Below are positions 1-8,419 of a DNA stretch of 64,000 bases, piece by piece. This stretch comes from JBCCAG01 sp050331115 (GTDB lineage Bacteria; Cyanobacteriota; Cyanobacteriia; CAKZMO01): the NCBI GenBank assembly GCA_050331115.1, contig JBHJHD010000043.1, positions 1 through 64,000 of the forward strand, written 5' to 3'. The position numbers and the translations under genes are program-made. The stretch's first letter is position 1. Each line of letters begins with the position of its first letter. The notes beneath the pieces were generated by a model, which saw nothing but the letters and a program-made list of their open reading frames with translations, had not been told where the DNA came from and searched no databases.

Positions 1-75
1 GTGGGAAAGTATTCCTAACCTGTTTGGCTCTGGCCACATATTCACTATTCGCTAACTGTACTACAAGTACGTCTT

Positions 76-306
76 ATGAGCACATTTGAGCAAGTTCTAG
101 ATATGGTGACTGAACTGCCGCTAAGTCAGCAAGAGATGTTAATCGATATTGTGCAGCGTCGCACCGCGAACGCTCGTCGACAAGAACTGGCCAAAACTTC
201 ACAAGAAGCGCTAGCAGAGTTTCGGGCAAGCCAACTTAAAGCTCAGACAGCCACCGAAGCGATCGCCGAGCTGAGGGCCTATTTGGACAAGCCTGAAGGT
301 GAATGA
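76..306 (+). CDS. Antitoxin of a RelE/YafQ-type toxin-antitoxin pair
   Basis: A 76-residue, highly charged, mostly helical protein without membrane segments. Its pattern (an N-terminal PLSQQEMLIDIVQRR helix, then alanine- and glutamate-rich helices) is that of a small antitoxin family common in cyanobacteria and found just upstream of RelE/YafQ-like toxins. Its stop codon overlaps the start of the toxin frame in ATGA (303-306), so the two would be translationally coupled. In such pairs the antitoxin binds and neutralises the toxin and represses its own promoter; no operator is evident in the 75 bases upstream. The partner is broken, so this antitoxin may now be an orphan. The family call is from pattern memory, not a search. 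Confidence 0.7.
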   Translation: MSTFEQVLDMVTELPLSQQEMLIDIVQRRTANARRQELAKTSQEALAEFRASQLKAQTATEAIAELRAYLDKPEGE

Positions 307-587
307 GAAAACTTGTTCTCACGTCCCGGTTCAAGCGGGCTCTACGAAAGTATGCGAAGCGAGATGAACGCCTGAGGCTGTAGATTGAAGATACACTACA
401 GCAGATGGAATCAGATTTATTTTCCGCAAATCTTGCTACTCATCGGTTGCGCGGTCAGTTTGAGGGTTTGCGTGCTTGTTCCTGCGGGTATGATTGCCGA
501 ATTATCTTCTCTCTTGAAAAGGATGCAGAAACTGACGAAGAGGTCGTTGTCCTTTTAAATATCGGTTCTCATGACGAGGTCTACTGA
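303..587 (+). pseudogene. RelE/YafQ-family toxin gene interrupted by an amber codon
   Basis: The frame opens with ATG at 303 (MRKLVLTSRFKRALRKY) and runs in one frame to the stop at 585-587, except for TAG at 381-383 (codon 27). Downstream, HRLRGQFEGLRACS, YDCRIIFSLEKD and the tail NIGSHDEVY are the conserved body of RelE/YafQ-like ribosome-dependent mRNA endonucleases. Family members usually carry glutamine or another polar residue at codon 27, and TAG differs from CAG by one transition. Without the stop the product would be 94 residues, the usual length. No good start lies soon after the stop; ATG at 405 would drop the first 34 residues. Most likely an inactivated toxin; a sequencing error or amber suppression is possible. 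Confidence 0.8.
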
Positions 588-597
588 TCCTGCTATA

Positions 598-627
598 GCA
601 AATGTCCTGATGCATTAGGACATTTGC
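598..627. terminator. Perfect 11-bp stem hairpin after the toxin gene
   Basis: GCAAATGTCCT (598-608) pairs perfectly with AGGACATTTGC (617-627) around an 8-base loop. It follows the toxin stop by 10 bases and lies between converging genes. There is no T-run on either side, so it may be a weak bidirectional terminator or an mRNA-stabilising hairpin rather than a classic intrinsic terminator. Confidence 0.5.
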
Positions 628-670
628 GCGTTCAGTTACCTATGCAACGTCAAGGCGTTCAGCCAATTCT

Positions 671-698
671 GGTGTCCTAAGCAACTGAACCAATACAG
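671..698 (+). repeat. Copy A of a 28-bp dispersed repeat
   Basis: GGTGTCCTAAGCAACTGAAC and the following eight bases closely match 38682-38709, with about four substitutions in 28 bases, mostly transitions. Both copies lie in spacers, one downstream of the hydrolase gene and one upstream of serS. No coding role is visible. Confidence 0.45.
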
Positions 699-723
699 CA
701 TGAGTGTTGAAGACCCTTTCACC

Positions 724-1728
724 CTACAGCGAGGGCGGTTTCAATAGTGTTGCGATCGCCTTCCGAATAAACGCCTTGTCCTCCGGATTCTGATACGGAT
801 TTCCCGCCCGGTGACCCCAAATAGAGGGAATCGGATGGTACTGCGCGTTAGGAATGAGCTTAGCCTCCGCCTCGCAGTCCTCCGGCGTAAAGTACAGGTC
901 CGTTGTCGCCGGCATTACCAGCGTCTTCGCCGTAATCGACTTCAGGGCAGTCTCGTAATCACCGCTGTAGGTCGGATTGTCTCCCACGTTGCAGCGCAGC
1001 CAGGTGTCAATCATGGCCAATAGGTTATGGGGATCGCGCTTGCGGTAGCCCGCCTCCCAGCCCCGCTGCAGGTAATCTTCTAGGGATGAGTAGCCGAACT
1101 GGAGGTATGGTGCTTCCCGGTAGTAGGGTTGAGACGCCGCCCAGCTGGCGTAGATCACAGCAAAGGTGTGAAAGCCTTGCTCCGGCACCCCCTCAAAGCG
1201 ATCGCCCGTCCAAGCCGGGTCTCCCGTCAGCGCCGCCCGTAGGCTATACAAAAAGACGCGGTTGTGGTCGGTGGTTTTGGCGGTGCCGCACAGCGCCGCG
1301 ATGCGCGCTACCCGGTGGGGGTGAAGCGCGCCCCAGTGGTAGGCTTGCTGCGCTCCCATCGACCAGCCATAGACCAGGGCCAGCCGCTCGATGCCAAGCT
1401 CGGCGAGGAGAGCCTCCTGTGCGATGACATTGTCTAGGTGAGTGGTGTAGACGCCGGGTTTGGCGAGGGCAGGGCAATTGCTTGGCGAAGACGAGAGGCC
1501 GTTGCCCAACATGTTGGGGATGACGATGAACCACCGGGTGGGGTCCAGAATCCCTTCGGGACGAATGAGCCAGTCGATATCGCTGTGCTGAGCGCCGTAG
1601 GAGGTGGGGTAGAGCACGGCGTTGGCGCGATCGCGGTTTAGCTCACCGTAGGTTTCGTACACCAGCTCGGCCTCCGGCAGGGTAACGCCGCACTGGAGGG
1701 CAAAGTCTGTGAGGGTGAAGCGAGCCAT
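724..1728 (-). CDS. Alpha/beta hydrolase of the homoserine O-acetyltransferase (MetX) superfamily
   Basis: A 334-residue alpha/beta-fold protein. The nucleophile elbow GWSMG gives Ser123; Asp277 (in TTDLYF) and His306 (in WGHRAG) complete a Ser-Asp-His triad at the spacing seen in MetX-like proteins. MetX enzymes acetylate homoserine, but many relatives hydrolyse esters or amides, and no methionine genes are adjacent. The start lies 3 bp after the desaturase stop, so the two form one operon, transcribed from the spacer that holds the GntR-type operators (2821-2868). I infer an esterase, amidase or acyltransferase step in the amine island rather than methionine synthesis. The substrate is unknown. 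Confidence 0.75.
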   Translation of the reverse strand: MARFTLTDFALQCGVTLPEAELVYETYGELNRDRANAVLYPTSYGAQHSDIDWLIRPEGILDPTRWFIVIPNMLGNGLSSSPSNCPALAKPGVYTTHLDNVIAQEALLAELGIERLALVYGWSMGAQQAYHWGALHPHRVARIAALCGTAKTTDHNRVFLYSLRAALTGDPAWTGDRFEGVPEQGFHTFAVIYASWAASQPYYREAPYLQFGYSSLEDYLQRGWEAGYRKRDPHNLLAMIDTWLRCNVGDNPTYSGDYETALKSITAKTLVMPATTDLYFTPEDCEAEAKLIPNAQYHPIPSIWGHRAGNPYQNPEDKAFIRKAIATLLKPPSL

Positions 1729-1731
1729 GGC

Positions 1732-2691
1732 CTACGCGCCTTGCTGGAATGCGGCCACAATGGAGCGATTTACGCTTATGTAGCCCCGATCGACCTGGGC
1801 GAAATGCGATCGCAGCTTGGCGTGGGCCTGGGGCAGAGCGTGAAACGGCATGGAGGGGTAGAGGTGATGCTCGGCGTGGTAGGGCATGTTCCACATGAGG
1901 AAGCCCAGAGGCCGCAGGGTCAGCGTGGTGCGGGTGTTGGTCAGCGGGTTATCCACCTGGGTGCAGCCCGAGTGTTCGGCCAGCAGCACAAATCGCAGCA
2001 GGGGTTGACCTATCGCCAGCGGCAGCAGCCAGTAGGTGACGATAAAGCCAGGGTGCCCTAGCGCGGCTGAGAGCATGAAAATTGCCCCATAGAGGCCGAG
2101 CTGCAGTCGAGTGGAGTGAACCACTTCTGCTTGAGCCGTTTCTGGTAAGAAATAGCAGCTGCTCAGCTGACCCATTGCCACCCGGCTGTGGCCGCGCAGC
2201 TTTCCAATCCACCAGGGGATACCGGAGATCTGCCAGAGATACTGCGGCCAGGACTCCGGCTTCGGGTCGTCTAGCTCAGGGTCTTTGCCGGGCATTTGGG
2301 TGAAGCGATGGTGCCACTTATGGTAGCGACGGTAGAAGGTGCTGTTATAGCCAGACAGCAGGCCTGCGACCCAGGCGATCGCGTCGTTGAGGCGGTTGCT
2401 GGCAAAGGCCGTGCGGTGGCAGCACTCGTGCATGGCGCAAAACATCAGGGCTAGGCTGCAGCCGTAGAGCACTAAGGCCGGTAGCGCTACGGGCAGCGGG
2501 GCTTGACGCCACAGGTAGCCACTTGCACCAAGAACCGCGAGGTGCCCCCCTAGCCTCGCTGCGCCTTGGAGATTGGAGCGTCGGTTGAGCGCCGTTAGCT
2601 CGCTGGCCGGTAGAATCTGGCGTGGATTAATAGCGGAGCGGGAAGCAATCGGAGGGACACTAGAGACTGCGGCAGCTGGGGTTGGCATCAT
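1732..2691 (-). CDS. Membrane fatty acid desaturase/hydroxylase-family di-iron protein
   Basis: A 319-residue integral membrane protein with the three histidine boxes of the family: HECCH (residues 88-92), HKWHH (124-128) and HAEHH followed by LYP near residue 270. Hydrophobic segments at about 45-85, 100-115 and 180-230 fit the usual four-helix layout. These boxes bind two irons that activate oxygen to desaturate or hydroxylate a C-H bond; the superfamily also includes amine and alkane hydroxylases. It is first in an operon with the MetX-like hydrolase and divergent from the GntR regulator, across two operator copies. The context suggests oxidation of an amine-linked substrate rather than bulk lipid desaturation, which is inference. 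Confidence 0.8.
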   Translation of the reverse strand: MMPTPAAAVSSVPPIASRSAINPRQILPASELTALNRRSNLQGAARLGGHLAVLGASGYLWRQAPLPVALPALVLYGCSLALMFCAMHECCHRTAFASNRLNDAIAWVAGLLSGYNSTFYRRYHKWHHRFTQMPGKDPELDDPKPESWPQYLWQISGIPWWIGKLRGHSRVAMGQLSSCYFLPETAQAEVVHSTRLQLGLYGAIFMLSAALGHPGFIVTYWLLPLAIGQPLLRFVLLAEHSGCTQVDNPLTNTRTTLTLRPLGFLMWNMPYHAEHHLYPSMPFHALPQAHAKLRSHFAQVDRGYISVNRSIVAAFQQGA

Positions 2692-2820
2692 TGGTAAATG
2701 TGCTAAAAGTCAAAAGGTTAAAAACGCTTGCGACGCTGGTCCCCGCAATGGCGGGGGCCGTTGGCTGCATGTCACCTGCGATCTGCGGTGAAACGCCCGC
2801 GGCGATCGCAGTCAAGCCAG

Positions 2821-2834
2821 CTTGTCATAACAAG
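2821..2834. promoter_or_regulatory. Predicted GntR-family operator 1
   Basis: CTTGTCATAACAAG is an almost perfect 14-bp palindrome. The same motif recurs at 2855-2868, 10911-10924 and 11762-11775. It lies in the divergent spacer between the desaturase operon and the GntR regulator, where an autoregulated HutC-type repressor would bind. Confidence 0.7.
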
Positions 2835-2854
2835 TTGAATCTATCATATCTGCG

Positions 2855-2868
2855 CTTGCTATAACAAG
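2855..2868. promoter_or_regulatory. Predicted GntR-family operator 2
   Basis: CTTGCTATAACAAG differs from operator 1 at two positions. Its start is 34 bp from that of operator 1, about three helical turns, so two dimers could bind on the same face. It is 37 bp upstream of the regulator start codon. Confidence 0.65.
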
Positions 2869-2905
2869 ACTGTGCCAAGCGATATGAGGCATTCTTTAGA
2901 ACGGC

Positions 2906-3634
2906 ATGTCAACATCGGTTCCACTGCATATTTCTATCTCCGAGCAGCTGCGCGAGCAGATCGAAGCAGGTCAGTATCAGCCGGGCGACCGGCTTCCCAG
3001 CGAACACCAGCTGATGAAGACCTTTGACGTCAGCCGTATTACCGTGCGTCAGGCGATCGCCAATCTCACGGCTCAGGGGTTGGCAAACTCCCACCAGGGC
3101 AAAGGCGTATTTGTCGCCTTACAGCAGAAGGTGGCCTACTCCCTATCCAGTCCGCTGGTTTTTCTAGAAGAGGATATGGCGCGTCAGGGGATTCGCTTTA
3201 CCTCCAGTAATTTGGCCTTTGATGAGATCGAAGCGTCGGAGACGGTGCGGGCGAGGCTGCGGCTTACCCGTGAGCAGACGGTATACCGGCAGAAAAAGCT
3301 GCTGTTTATGGACGGGGCGGCTGGAGCGGTCGATGTCAGCTACATTTTGCCAGAGTTGGGCCAGCGTTTTGCCCATGCGCTGACGCACCAGATGACCTTC
3401 CCGACCTTAGAAAACAACGGTATCCCGATTGAGGCGATCGACGCGACGATTGAATGTACCCACGCCAGCTATGAGACCAGTCAGCATTTAGAGGTCCCCT
3501 TAGGGCAGCCCCTGATCGTCTATCGCTATACGGCCTACCGTGACGATGACCAGCCGGTGGTCTATGGTGAGACTATTTCTCGGGCCGATCGCTTTTGCTA
3601 TGCCTTGAGCACCAGGCGATCGCGCCCTGACTGA
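2906..3634 (+). CDS. GntR-family transcriptional regulator, HutC subfamily (winged helix + UTRA)
   Basis: 242 residues. The N-terminal winged helix (about 8-75) has the GntR signature: a QPGDRLPSEHQL turn followed by SRITVRQAIANL. The C-terminal half (about 90-235) has the layout of a UTRA ligand-binding domain (PFAM family named for its presence in UbiC-type regulators), with VYRQKKLLF and YRYTAYRDD strands. HutC-type proteins usually repress catabolic genes until a pathway ligand binds. It stands alone on the plus strand inside the amine island, with two copies of the shared palindrome upstream and further copies at 10895-10924 and 11762-11775. I infer it controls the whole island and itself. 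The ligand is not predictable from sequence. Confidence 0.9.
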   Translation: MSTSVPLHISISEQLREQIEAGQYQPGDRLPSEHQLMKTFDVSRITVRQAIANLTAQGLANSHQGKGVFVALQQKVAYSLSSPLVFLEEDMARQGIRFTSSNLAFDEIEASETVRARLRLTREQTVYRQKKLLFMDGAAGAVDVSYILPELGQRFAHALTHQMTFPTLENNGIPIEAIDATIECTHASYETSQHLEVPLGQPLIVYRYTAYRDDDQPVVYGETISRADRFCYALSTRRSRPD

Positions 3635-3676
3635 GGGAATGGGGGCCAGAGTTCGGGCATCAAAGAATAAGGAGCG

Positions 3677-4180
3677 CTAAGCGGGTAGGGTGTCTATCCA
3701 AGTTAGGACCTTGTCAGCGTCGTTGCAGGCCAGGTGGACCTCTAGGGTGGGCTGACCTTCGGCACCGTGCCGCCACAGCAAAGCCGAAACCCCTTCAATT
3801 TGAGCTGGAACCGCGCAGTTGTTCGGCAAATCAAGACGATGGGGCGGACGAACCGTGGCGTGATTTGCCAGTGCTGGAAACAGCTCCTCCGGCAGGGCAA
3901 TCGCCCGCAGCCAATCCAGCTGCCTCACCCAAACGCTAGCCTGCAGGGGCTCTACAACCTGCGCTAACTGCCCCGAGTAGCCCAGGCGAAAATTGCGATC
4001 GCACAGCCGCAGCACGGAGCAAGGTTTGCCCTGTAGCGTGGTCTCTAAGGACTGGAACGGGGCAAGCTGGTCCACCGCCTTGCCAAACAGCGATCGCGCT
4101 GCGTAAAGCCCGTCTCGCCCCGCCATATCCCAAGGTGAAGTTATGCTGAGCGCTCTTACTGGCTTTGCTATCGTCGTCAT
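3677..4180 (-). CDS. SoxG-like protein (sarcosine oxidase gamma-subunit-like)
   Basis: 167 residues, soluble, without a signal peptide. Length and flow (ITSPWDMAGRDGLYAAR early, CSVLRLCDRNFRLGY in the middle, DKVLTWIDTLPA at the end) resemble the small gamma subunit of heterotetrameric sarcosine oxidase and N-methylglutamate dehydrogenase, which has a GcvT-like fold. The resemblance is modest. The gene begins 2 bp after the stop of the DUF1989-GcvT gene, so they are co-transcribed and probably act together. No alpha, beta or delta sarcosine oxidase subunits are in the window. If the call is right, the pair would handle a folate-linked one-carbon unit. A conserved protein of unknown function is the alternative. 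Confidence 0.45.
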   Translation of the reverse strand: MTTIAKPVRALSITSPWDMAGRDGLYAARSLFGKAVDQLAPFQSLETTLQGKPCSVLRLCDRNFRLGYSGQLAQVVEPLQASVWVRQLDWLRAIALPEELFPALANHATVRPPHRLDLPNNCAVPAQIEGVSALLWRHGAEGQPTLEVHLACNDADKVLTWIDTLPA

Positions 4181-4182
4181 TT

Positions 4183-6060
4183 TTACCCCCTTGCCCGACT
4201 TTTGGTGGGGTCATAGGCCGCCAGCGGCCCCACGGTGGCCGTCACGCGCCGCTTTAGCCACTCTAGTAGGCCAACCTCAACCACGGTGCAGGCCTCGGCG
4301 TACTCTGGCATCACCTGCGCCAGGGCAATGCTGCGCCCCAGGATGGGCGAGAAGGTGGCGCTGGTCACTTGTCCGACACGCCAGCGCTCTCCAGCGGCGT
4401 AGACAGGCTGGCCGTGGGCGGCGACGTCGTTGCCCTCTAGAACTAAACCCACCCCGACCTTGGGCGGATGCAGTCGAATCGCCTCTAGCGCGGCTTTCCC
4501 TACAAAGTCGGGCTTCTTCAGGGCAACGGTCCAGCCAATTCCGGCTTGGTACGGGGAGGTGAGGTCGTCAAATTCAGCCCCCGAGGCCAGCAGCCCCGCC
4601 TCAATCCGCGCCCGGTCTAATGCCTGCATCCCCAGGGGCAAGAGCCCAAAAGGCTGCCCCGCCGCCGTCAGCTTGTCCCACAGCGCCGCCCCGTACTTGG
4701 GATGCACAAACAGCTCGTAGCCCAGCTCCCTGGTATAGCCCGTACGCGATACCAGGACGGGCATACCGGCGATCGCTGCCGAGGTGAACCTAAAGTAGCG
4801 CAGCTCGCCCAGCTGGGTGACGGTGCTGTCGCTGTAAAACCGAAGCAGCGGCCCAAGAATGTCTCGGGCGGCGGGACCCTGGAGGGCTAAGTTGTGGATG
4901 CGATCGCTCGCCGCCAAAAGGGTCACTTCCCAGCCGTGGCGCTGCGCTAGCTGTCCTAGCCAGTCGCCGTCGGTGTCGCAGTTGCCGATGTAGCGGTAGT
5001 GGGTCGGGCCGAAGCAGAAGACCAAGCCATCGTCGATGATGCCGCCGTGGGGGCTGAGCAAGCAGCCGTAGGTCGACTGGCCGGGGACTAGCTTTTTAAC
5101 GTCGCGGGAGAAAGCGTACTGGAGCAGTGCTAAGGCGTCGGGGCCGATGGCCTCGAACTTACGCAGGGCGGAAAGGTCCATGAGCGCCGCCCGCTGCCGC
5201 AGCGCCCAGTATTCGGCTTGGTCCCCCTGGTGGGCGAAGCTGTTGGGCACCCAGAAGCCGTTGTATTCGGTCAGGTTATCCGTGAGCTGGCGGATTTGGG
5301 GGGTAAAGGCGCTGTCTTGGGTGAGCCGCACCGGCAGGTCGGCAGCAGCGCGTCGCCCGATGGCTCGTTCAAAGGTCTGATTGGCCGCGTAGATACGGAC
5401 GTGAATCGGCGTGGGGTGCCAGCCGTTGGCAGGGTCGATGTCGTCGGGGCAGGCGGAGCTGGCGCACAGCAGGTCTTGATGGGCGCGCAGCAGGACAGAG
5501 TCGCCGGGGCGCGACCAGGATTCTTCTGAGTTGATCGCCCCGTGGCAGCTCACCTCAGTGTTAAAGAAGAAGTTGATGGCGGGCCAGCCGGGGCGCGGCG
5601 CGACGCCATAGGGGGCCAGCGCCCGGTTGAAGTTGTCGCTGCAGCTGGGGTGGCCGGGGTAGCCGGCGTCTTCGTAGTAGCGGGCGGTGCAGGCCAGCAG
5701 GAAGCTGTCGTGGCGATCGCAGGTGTCCTGAATCACCTCGACTAGGGGGTTGAAGGCTTGGGAAAAGTATTTGCCGTGTAGTCCCGCTTGGGGGTTGGCC
5801 AGGCCGTTGAGGGTGCGGGTGACGGTGCCGTCGATTTCTTCGCGGTAGTCTTCCCCGGCGAAGGCCAAGAAGTCGGAGCACTGGGAGCCTTCTACGTCGA
5901 CAATTTGAACGTATTGTCCGGCTTCGACCGGGTAGGCGATCGCGGTTCCGGGGGCGATGCGGTATTCGGCGACGACGGTTCCCAGGGGTGGGGGAACGTC
6001 GCTATAGGTCGTATTTGCAATCGGGGGGAAATGGGTAGAAACCATGTAACGGTTCGGCAA
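4183..6060 (-). CDS. DUF1989 domain fused to a GcvT-type aminomethyltransferase domain
   Basis: 625 residues in two parts. Residues about 25-215 match DUF1989, the urea-carboxylase-associated family, with conserved Cys/His stretches (GSQCSDFLAF, CHGAINSEESWS, NGWHPTPIHVRIY). Residues about 250-615 are a GcvT/aminomethyltransferase domain (YAFSRDVKKL, HGGIIDDGLVF, GYTRELGYELFV, GKAALEAIRL). GcvT domains bind tetrahydrofolate and accept an aminomethyl or methyl carbon. The family knowledge for DUF1989 is thin. ATG at residue 6 is an alternative start. The gene lies between the amine oxidase and the SoxG-like gene on one strand. The fusion suggests that one step of amine breakdown is coupled to folate. 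Confidence 0.8.
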   Translation of the reverse strand: MPNRYMVSTHFPPIANTTYSDVPPPLGTVVAEYRIAPGTAIAYPVEAGQYVQIVDVEGSQCSDFLAFAGEDYREEIDGTVTRTLNGLANPQAGLHGKYFSQAFNPLVEVIQDTCDRHDSFLLACTARYYEDAGYPGHPSCSDNFNRALAPYGVAPRPGWPAINFFFNTEVSCHGAINSEESWSRPGDSVLLRAHQDLLCASSACPDDIDPANGWHPTPIHVRIYAANQTFERAIGRRAAADLPVRLTQDSAFTPQIRQLTDNLTEYNGFWVPNSFAHQGDQAEYWALRQRAALMDLSALRKFEAIGPDALALLQYAFSRDVKKLVPGQSTYGCLLSPHGGIIDDGLVFCFGPTHYRYIGNCDTDGDWLGQLAQRHGWEVTLLAASDRIHNLALQGPAARDILGPLLRFYSDSTVTQLGELRYFRFTSAAIAGMPVLVSRTGYTRELGYELFVHPKYGAALWDKLTAAGQPFGLLPLGMQALDRARIEAGLLASGAEFDDLTSPYQAGIGWTVALKKPDFVGKAALEAIRLHPPKVGVGLVLEGNDVAAHGQPVYAAGERWRVGQVTSATFSPILGRSIALAQVMPEYAEACTVVEVGLLEWLKRRVTATVGPLAAYDPTKSRARG

Positions 6061-6097
6061 ACGTTAATTTCATCGGCGGGTCAACGGTCAACCACGT

Positions 6098-6125
6098 GTA
6101 GGGGCGAGCGGCCATTTGCCCCTAC
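6098..6125. repeat. 28-bp palindromic repeat, GTAGGGGC...GCCCCTAC type
   Basis: GTAGGGGC (6098-6105) is inverted as GCCCCTAC (6118-6125) around GAGCGGCCATTT. A close copy is at 9882-9909. It resembles the small GTAGGGGC palindromes common in cyanobacterial spacers. It lies between the amine oxidase and DUF1989-GcvT genes and could act as a processing hairpin. Confidence 0.6.
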
Positions 6126-6163
6126 GATCGGTGGGACGATGCAACGATCGGCAATTGCGTACG

Positions 6164-8094
6164 TTAATGACACGCCCCGTTTTTACCCGCCGACGGCGGC
6201 ACATCATTCGCCGGATTCTCGTCAAAGAAATTCAGCGGCTTCAGCATAAACCCAATACAGGACACCGGCATCACCGGCCAGTCCTCCGCCCGCGGCGAAT
6301 GGCTGTGGGCAAAGGTATACCACACCACCAAATCCGTATCTTCAACAGAGCGATCGCCCTGGGTCCAGGCGGGCAGCCCCGCCTCGCCAGGGTGCTGATT
6401 GGGGTAGGGGCCGGCGGGGAAGTTTTCGTCGGGGTGGTAGGGGGTAACCCACAGATGCTTCGACATGTAGCGGGCCCGCTTGCTGACGCCTGCGTTGGGG
6501 TGGGCCAGGGGCAGCGTATTCTCCCCCGGCATCAGCTTGTAGGCGGTGGGGTAGCCCATGGCGTTGGTCTTGTCGGGGTTGATGATTTTCCAGTAGCGGC
6601 CCTTCAGGGGTCGATGGTGCGCTGGGCCGCAAGCTCGGTGGGCAGCAGGGTGGACTGGGCGTAGAAGGCGTTGCCGTAGGGGTTGTCTTCTTCCGCTTCG
6701 GGCACGATGTCCACTTCATAGACCGAGTTCTTTTGCCCATCCACGCACATGTCCATCCGCACATTGAAGATGTGCTGGTGGATGGGGGCGTTGAGCTGCG
6801 GGGCCACCAGGGTACCGTACTTGGGTATTTCCCCCGGCATGGCGGCGGCGGTGCTGACGATGCCCGTCAGCTTCACCTGGTACTCAATGGTGCCGTCTTG
6901 GTAGAAGTACCAGTAGAAGGCGTACTCGTAGTTGCCCACCGTAGCGATAAAGGAGACCACTAGCCGGCGCGATCGCCTCACCTCAGTTTCTTCCGTGCGC
7001 CAGTCCACGTGCTTCCAGAGGATGCCGAAGTCTTCTTCGTGCAGGCAGATGGCGTTTTCGATGGTGGCCACCTCGCCCTTGGAGGTGGTGAGGAAGGCGT
7101 CGAAGTAGTGAATTTCCCCGAGGCAGTCGCAGCCCAGCTTTAGGGAGTTTGCCAGGGAGCCAATGCCGTATTCGCCCACGTCAAAGGCGTTTTTGAGGTA
7201 GTGGTGGGGGCGAGGGTCGCCGTAGGGCACGGTCATCTCAGCTAGGGAGGCGCGGTAGATGACGGGTCGCTCCTCGCCTTGATCGGTGTAGGTGATGGTG
7301 TAGAGCACTAGGCCCTCACGGGGCGTAAAGCCCACGCGCATCTTCCACTTTTGCCAGCTGATTTCGTGGCCGTTGACCTCAAAGCTTGGCCCCTCCGGCT
7401 GCACAATTTCCAGGGGCTTCAAGTCTTGGCGGTAGCTTTTGACGTACTCCGTTGAGTAGTTGCCGTCTTCGGGCGGCAGGGGCACGACGCCGTGGTCCTC
7501 GACCCGCACCACCTCCATTTTGTTGAGGTCCACCACCGGAATCACCCCTTCGATGGGGCGGGCGTAGCCGTTGTCGGTGGGGTTGGCCCGCACCCAGCAC
7601 AGGGCCCGCGACAGCCGCACGCCCTTCTCGTCTTCGATGCCGTAGTTACCCGCCGACCAGGGGTCTACCATCACCAGGCTGGGGTCGGTGATGCCGCGTT
7701 TGGCGATCGCCGCCTGAAAGTCTGGGTTGGCCTTGACGGCGTCCTCGCAGGCCAAAAACTCATCGAGCATGATCGGGGGCTGCACGTCGGGGATGTGCTC
7801 CCAGCGGGTGACGGTGCGGCTTGTTAGGTCTACGTCGGCTTCGTAGGTTTGGGCGGTGGCGCTGTCCAGAAGAACCAGGAAAGCTTCTCGCTTGACGTTG
7901 TCGCCAAACTTGAAGGCAAGTACGGCCTCTTTGGCGGGTTCTTTTAGGGTGACGGTGGCGAATCGGACGCTGGGGCCGAGGGATTTGGCTTTGCGGAGGG
8001 TGGCGACGGCGGTTTCGATTTCTGCTGGGGTTAAGGGTTCTAGGGGGTGGGCGATCGTTTGGATGGTTTTGGGTTTTTCTTGGGCGATTGTCAT
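6164..8094 (-). pseudogene. Copper amine oxidase (primary-amine oxidase) with one frameshift near the C-terminus
   Basis: The enzyme oxidises primary amines to aldehydes, releasing ammonia and hydrogen peroxide, using copper and a tyrosine-derived topaquinone. The first frame (8094-6604) holds the catalytic base Asp305 in FDVGEYGIG, the cofactor precursor Tyr389 in VGNYEYAF, and copper ligands His439/His441 in PIHQHIF. It stops at TGA 6604-6606 after QRTIDP. The rest, including the region of the third copper histidine (HSPRAEDWPVMP), continues in another frame to 6164. Adding one C to the run at 6607-6610 restores the expected DPLKGRYWKI and a product of about 640 residues, the family norm. 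This may be real loss, an error in the C-run, or a -1 slip on CCCC. No signal peptide is seen. Confidence 0.85.
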
Positions 8095-8138
8095 GGGTGA
8101 AAGGTCCTCGATATTTTTTGGATTGCGAAACGATTTTT

Positions 8139-8413
8139 GTAGGGTGCCGTTACCCCAGGTAACGCACTAACTGGAATTGATAAAATCCGTTTGCTTGGGG
8201 GCAGGCCCCCAAACCCCCTATCTGGGGGACGGGTTGCCTCCCCCAGGCCCCCTGCAAAAAGCGCTATCTGTAGGAGCTTGTAAGCTCAGTCGCGGTAACT
8301 TCTGGGTTTCGCCAAACCCTCTTTAGTTTCAGAGCGGGTAGGTTGGGTTGACGTCAGGAAACCCAACATTTTCCCGGCTCCGTTAGGTTAAGCGACAGCG
8401 TAGCCCAACCTAC
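8139..8413. repeat. Cluster of three repeat hairpins filling the 325-bp spacer
   Basis: Three different hairpins follow one another. GTGCCGTTACC pairs with GGTAACGCAC (8144-8167). A G/C-run element contains TTGGGGGCAGGCCCCCAA and further GGGGG/CCCCC arms (8195-8252). A long imperfect palindrome starts GTAGGTTGGGTT (8338) and ends GCCCAACCTAC (8413). These are typical cyanobacterial spacer repeats. They separate the amine oxidase from the upstream flavoenzyme, so the oxidase may need its own promoter. No NtcA box or GntR operator was found here. Confidence 0.65.
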
Positions 8414-8419
8414 GGGCGG

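Noticed and set aside
724..1728. metX (homoserine O-acetyltransferase) as a firm name
   Set aside because: The triad fits, but no methionine gene is near and the operon and operators point to the amine island.
8139..8153. GTA...TAC sequence upstream of the amine oxidase as an NtcA box
   Set aside because: The gap is 9 bases, not 8, and the bases belong to a dispersed hairpin repeat.
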